Source: Selenomonadaceae bacterium (lineage in GTDB: Bacteria; Bacillota; Negativicutes; Selenomonadales; Selenomonadaceae). Taken from it: a stretch of 6,312 bases of DNA. Below the pieces are notes generated by a model, which made no database searches, was not told where the DNA came from, and saw only the letters and a list, made by a program, of their open reading frames with translations. Of the stretch, positions 5,395 to 6,312 are shown one piece after another. Within the stretch, counting starts at the first letter, position 1, and every line of letters begins with the position of its first letter. The position numbers were made by a program, and so were the translations under genes. The stretch covers positions 1 to 6,312 of the forward strand of contig JAFUTM010000368.1 of NCBI GenBank assembly GCA_017484235.1, given 5' to 3'.

Positions 5395-6312
5395 TTACGC
5401 TGTCCGTAGATATGTTTCTTCTCTTATTGGTGTCTCTATCTCAAATCTGCCGAACTTTGCCAAACTCAAGATATTTCTTGCTCCGTGTATGTCTCTATGC
5501 GCTTTATATCCACATTGACAGCTATAATTGCGGCTATTACATTTCCGACGACGACCGCAATGCGGGCAAGTCTGCGTTGAATATGCCTCCGAGATTTTCA
5601 CAAATTCAATTCCAACCGTTTCAAGTTTGTATTTCAAATATTCAAGATGTTTGCCGAAATTCCAGCGTGACAACTTTTGCCGTGTATGTTTGTGTTTCTT
5701 CTTTCGGGTGTTACGCTCTACCCCTTCAACATCGCCAACATAGACTTTTGAAATGTTATGAGCAATCGCCCAATTCACAAAAGCTCTCGTTATCTTGTGG
5801 TTAAAATCCCGAATTTGATTGTTGGTCTTATCTAGCAACTTTCTTTTAGCTTTTCTTAATCTCAGCCAGCGTCTTGAATACTTCTTGCAACGACCCATCA
5901 GCTTTGATAGTTTTGCAGCTTCTTTTATCTGATAACGATTGATACTTCTCAAATATCTGCCTGTTATGATAATTGCGCTGCCTTCTTCTGAAAATGCCGT
6001 TATTGAATGTATTTCACCTAAATCTACACCACAACAATTATTGTTATCAATCTTTTTTGCAGGTTTGACACCATCTTCATAGACGATTGCCAACTTCAAA
6101 TGATTGTCCCAAATCAAACTTATCTGTTGCAACTTCTTATCTGCCAGAAATTTTATCGTTGATTTCGGCAATTTAACTTCAATCGGAGTTTGTCTCTTAT
6201 TGTTGAACATTGCAAGACTGAGCAATAGTTTTAGGTTGATAAGTTTGAAGGCGTTTGCCTTCCAAGTTGTAGAATAACTTTTCTTGTGCCGCCAGGGATA
6301 TTGATTATTTAA
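5395..6312 (-). CDS. tnpB: RNA-guided nuclease TnpB, IS200/IS605 family (N-terminus beyond window)
   Basis: The frame is open from the right edge to TAA at 5397-5395, giving 305 residues and no start. The in-frame TTG 6225 and ATG 6210 are internal: upstream codons read YPWRHKKSYSTTWKANAFKL, a typical TnpB wedge-domain stretch. About 80-100 N-terminal residues should lie outside. TnpB is the omegaRNA-guided DNA endonuclease that cuts the emptied donor site and so maintains the transposon. Visible: RuvC-I GVDLGEIHS with catalytic Asp at 6024-6022; a basic helix rich in Lys/Arg (about 5920-5820); the RuvC-II strand VYVGDVEGVER (5745-5713); the zinc ribbon CPHC (5568-5557) with C-Q-C near 5520-5512; and RuvC-III HRDIHGARNI with Asp at 5493-5491. 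At RuvC-II the usual Glu is Gly (5736-5734); a Glu at 5589-5587 (SEAYST) may replace it. The predicted omegaRNA follows directly. Confidence 0.92.
   Translation of the reverse strand, partial: LNNQYPWRHKKSYSTTWKANAFKLINLKLLLSLAMFNNKRQTPIEVKLPKSTIKFLADKKLQQISLIWDNHLKLAIVYEDGVKPAKKIDNNNCCGVDLGEIHSITAFSEEGSAIIITGRYLRSINRYQIKEAAKLSKLMGRCKKYSRRWLRLRKAKRKLLDKTNNQIRDFNHKITRAFVNWAIAHNISKVYVGDVEGVERNTRKKKHKHTRQKLSRWNFGKHLEYLKYKLETVGIEFVKISEAYSTQTCPHCGRRRKCNSRNYSCQCGYKAHRDIHGARNILSLAKFGRFEIETPIREETYLRTA

Larger units (their letters stand above)
5234..6312 (-). mobile_element. IS200/IS605-type TnpB element (right end present, left end outside window)
   Basis: The segment contains tnpB on the minus strand, the noncoding region after it, and a right end with a subterminal hairpin and terminal TCAA (5237-5234 on the minus strand). 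TCAA is the type of right cleavage site known for IS608-like elements. The tip coincides with the point where the small-protein gene loses its frame identity. The left end, and any tnpA, lie beyond 6312. If no tnpA is there, the element would be a non-autonomous IS1341-type copy. Confidence 0.75.

Noticed and set aside
5412..5804. Open frames on the + strand antisense to tnpB
   Set aside because: Cys-rich, low-complexity translations without family features; shadows of the zinc-ribbon and RuvC coding sequence.
6208..6225. TTG 6225 or ATG 6210 as the start of tnpB
   Set aside because: No ribosome binding site precedes them, the frame is open upstream to 6312, and the N-terminal TnpB domain would be missing.
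6244..6266. Perfect hairpin GAAGGC-GTTT-GCCTTC, first taken for the left end of the insertion element
   Set aside because: The tnpB frame runs through it and on to the window edge with family-typical residues (YPW, TTWKANAF), so it is coding sequence; the left end must lie further right.

Overview
The window suggests a low-GC, diderm-like Firmicute, most probably of the Negativicutes (Selenomonas-type). This is inferred from strong AGGAGG-type ribosome binding sites combined with frequent TTG/GTG starts, a large repeat protein carrying an FDLQRFA-like N-terminal motif, and the style of the metabolic genes. The taxonomic call is an impression from sequence style, not a database result.

Left part (minus strand): bases 1-2305 hold the 5' two-thirds or more of a large gene that runs off the left edge. 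It encodes an adhesin-like protein built from tandem repeats of about 91 residues. A run of ten C (G10 on the + strand, 2263-2272) lies at codons 12-15. Adding or losing one C gives an immediate stop, so the gene looks phase-variable. Next comes a terminator (2395-2428) and a separately transcribed flavodoxin gene (2446-2928).

Centre: the flavodoxin gene diverges from a two-gene + strand unit. The intergenic region holds two overlapping divergent promoters, each with a TGTTATAA extended -10 box, and a leader with two minimal ORFs. The + strand unit encodes a tartrate/D-malate-type decarboxylating dehydrogenase (3166-4230) and, 26 bases later, a NADAR-family ADP-ribosylglycohydrolase of the DarT1-antitoxin type (4257-4898). 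A clear terminator follows. No DarT1 toxin gene is in the window, so the NADAR gene looks orphaned or rewired.

Right part: a pho-box-like element and promoter precede a small membrane-anchored protein gene (from 5054). That gene is cut after codon 60 by the right end of an IS200/IS605-type element on the minus strand. The element carries tnpB (5395 to the right edge, N-terminus missing from the window) and the presumed omega/reRNA region between tnpB and the element tip at 5234. The sequence just outside the tip, which would be the guide of the omegaRNA, is the disrupted gene itself. The TnpB has Gly where the canonical RuvC-II Glu is expected, with a candidate replacement Glu further on.

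The most interesting points are the C10 contingency tract, the toxin-less NADAR gene cotranscribed with a dehydrogenase, the non-canonical RuvC site of TnpB, and the pho-box-like promoter of the disrupted gene.
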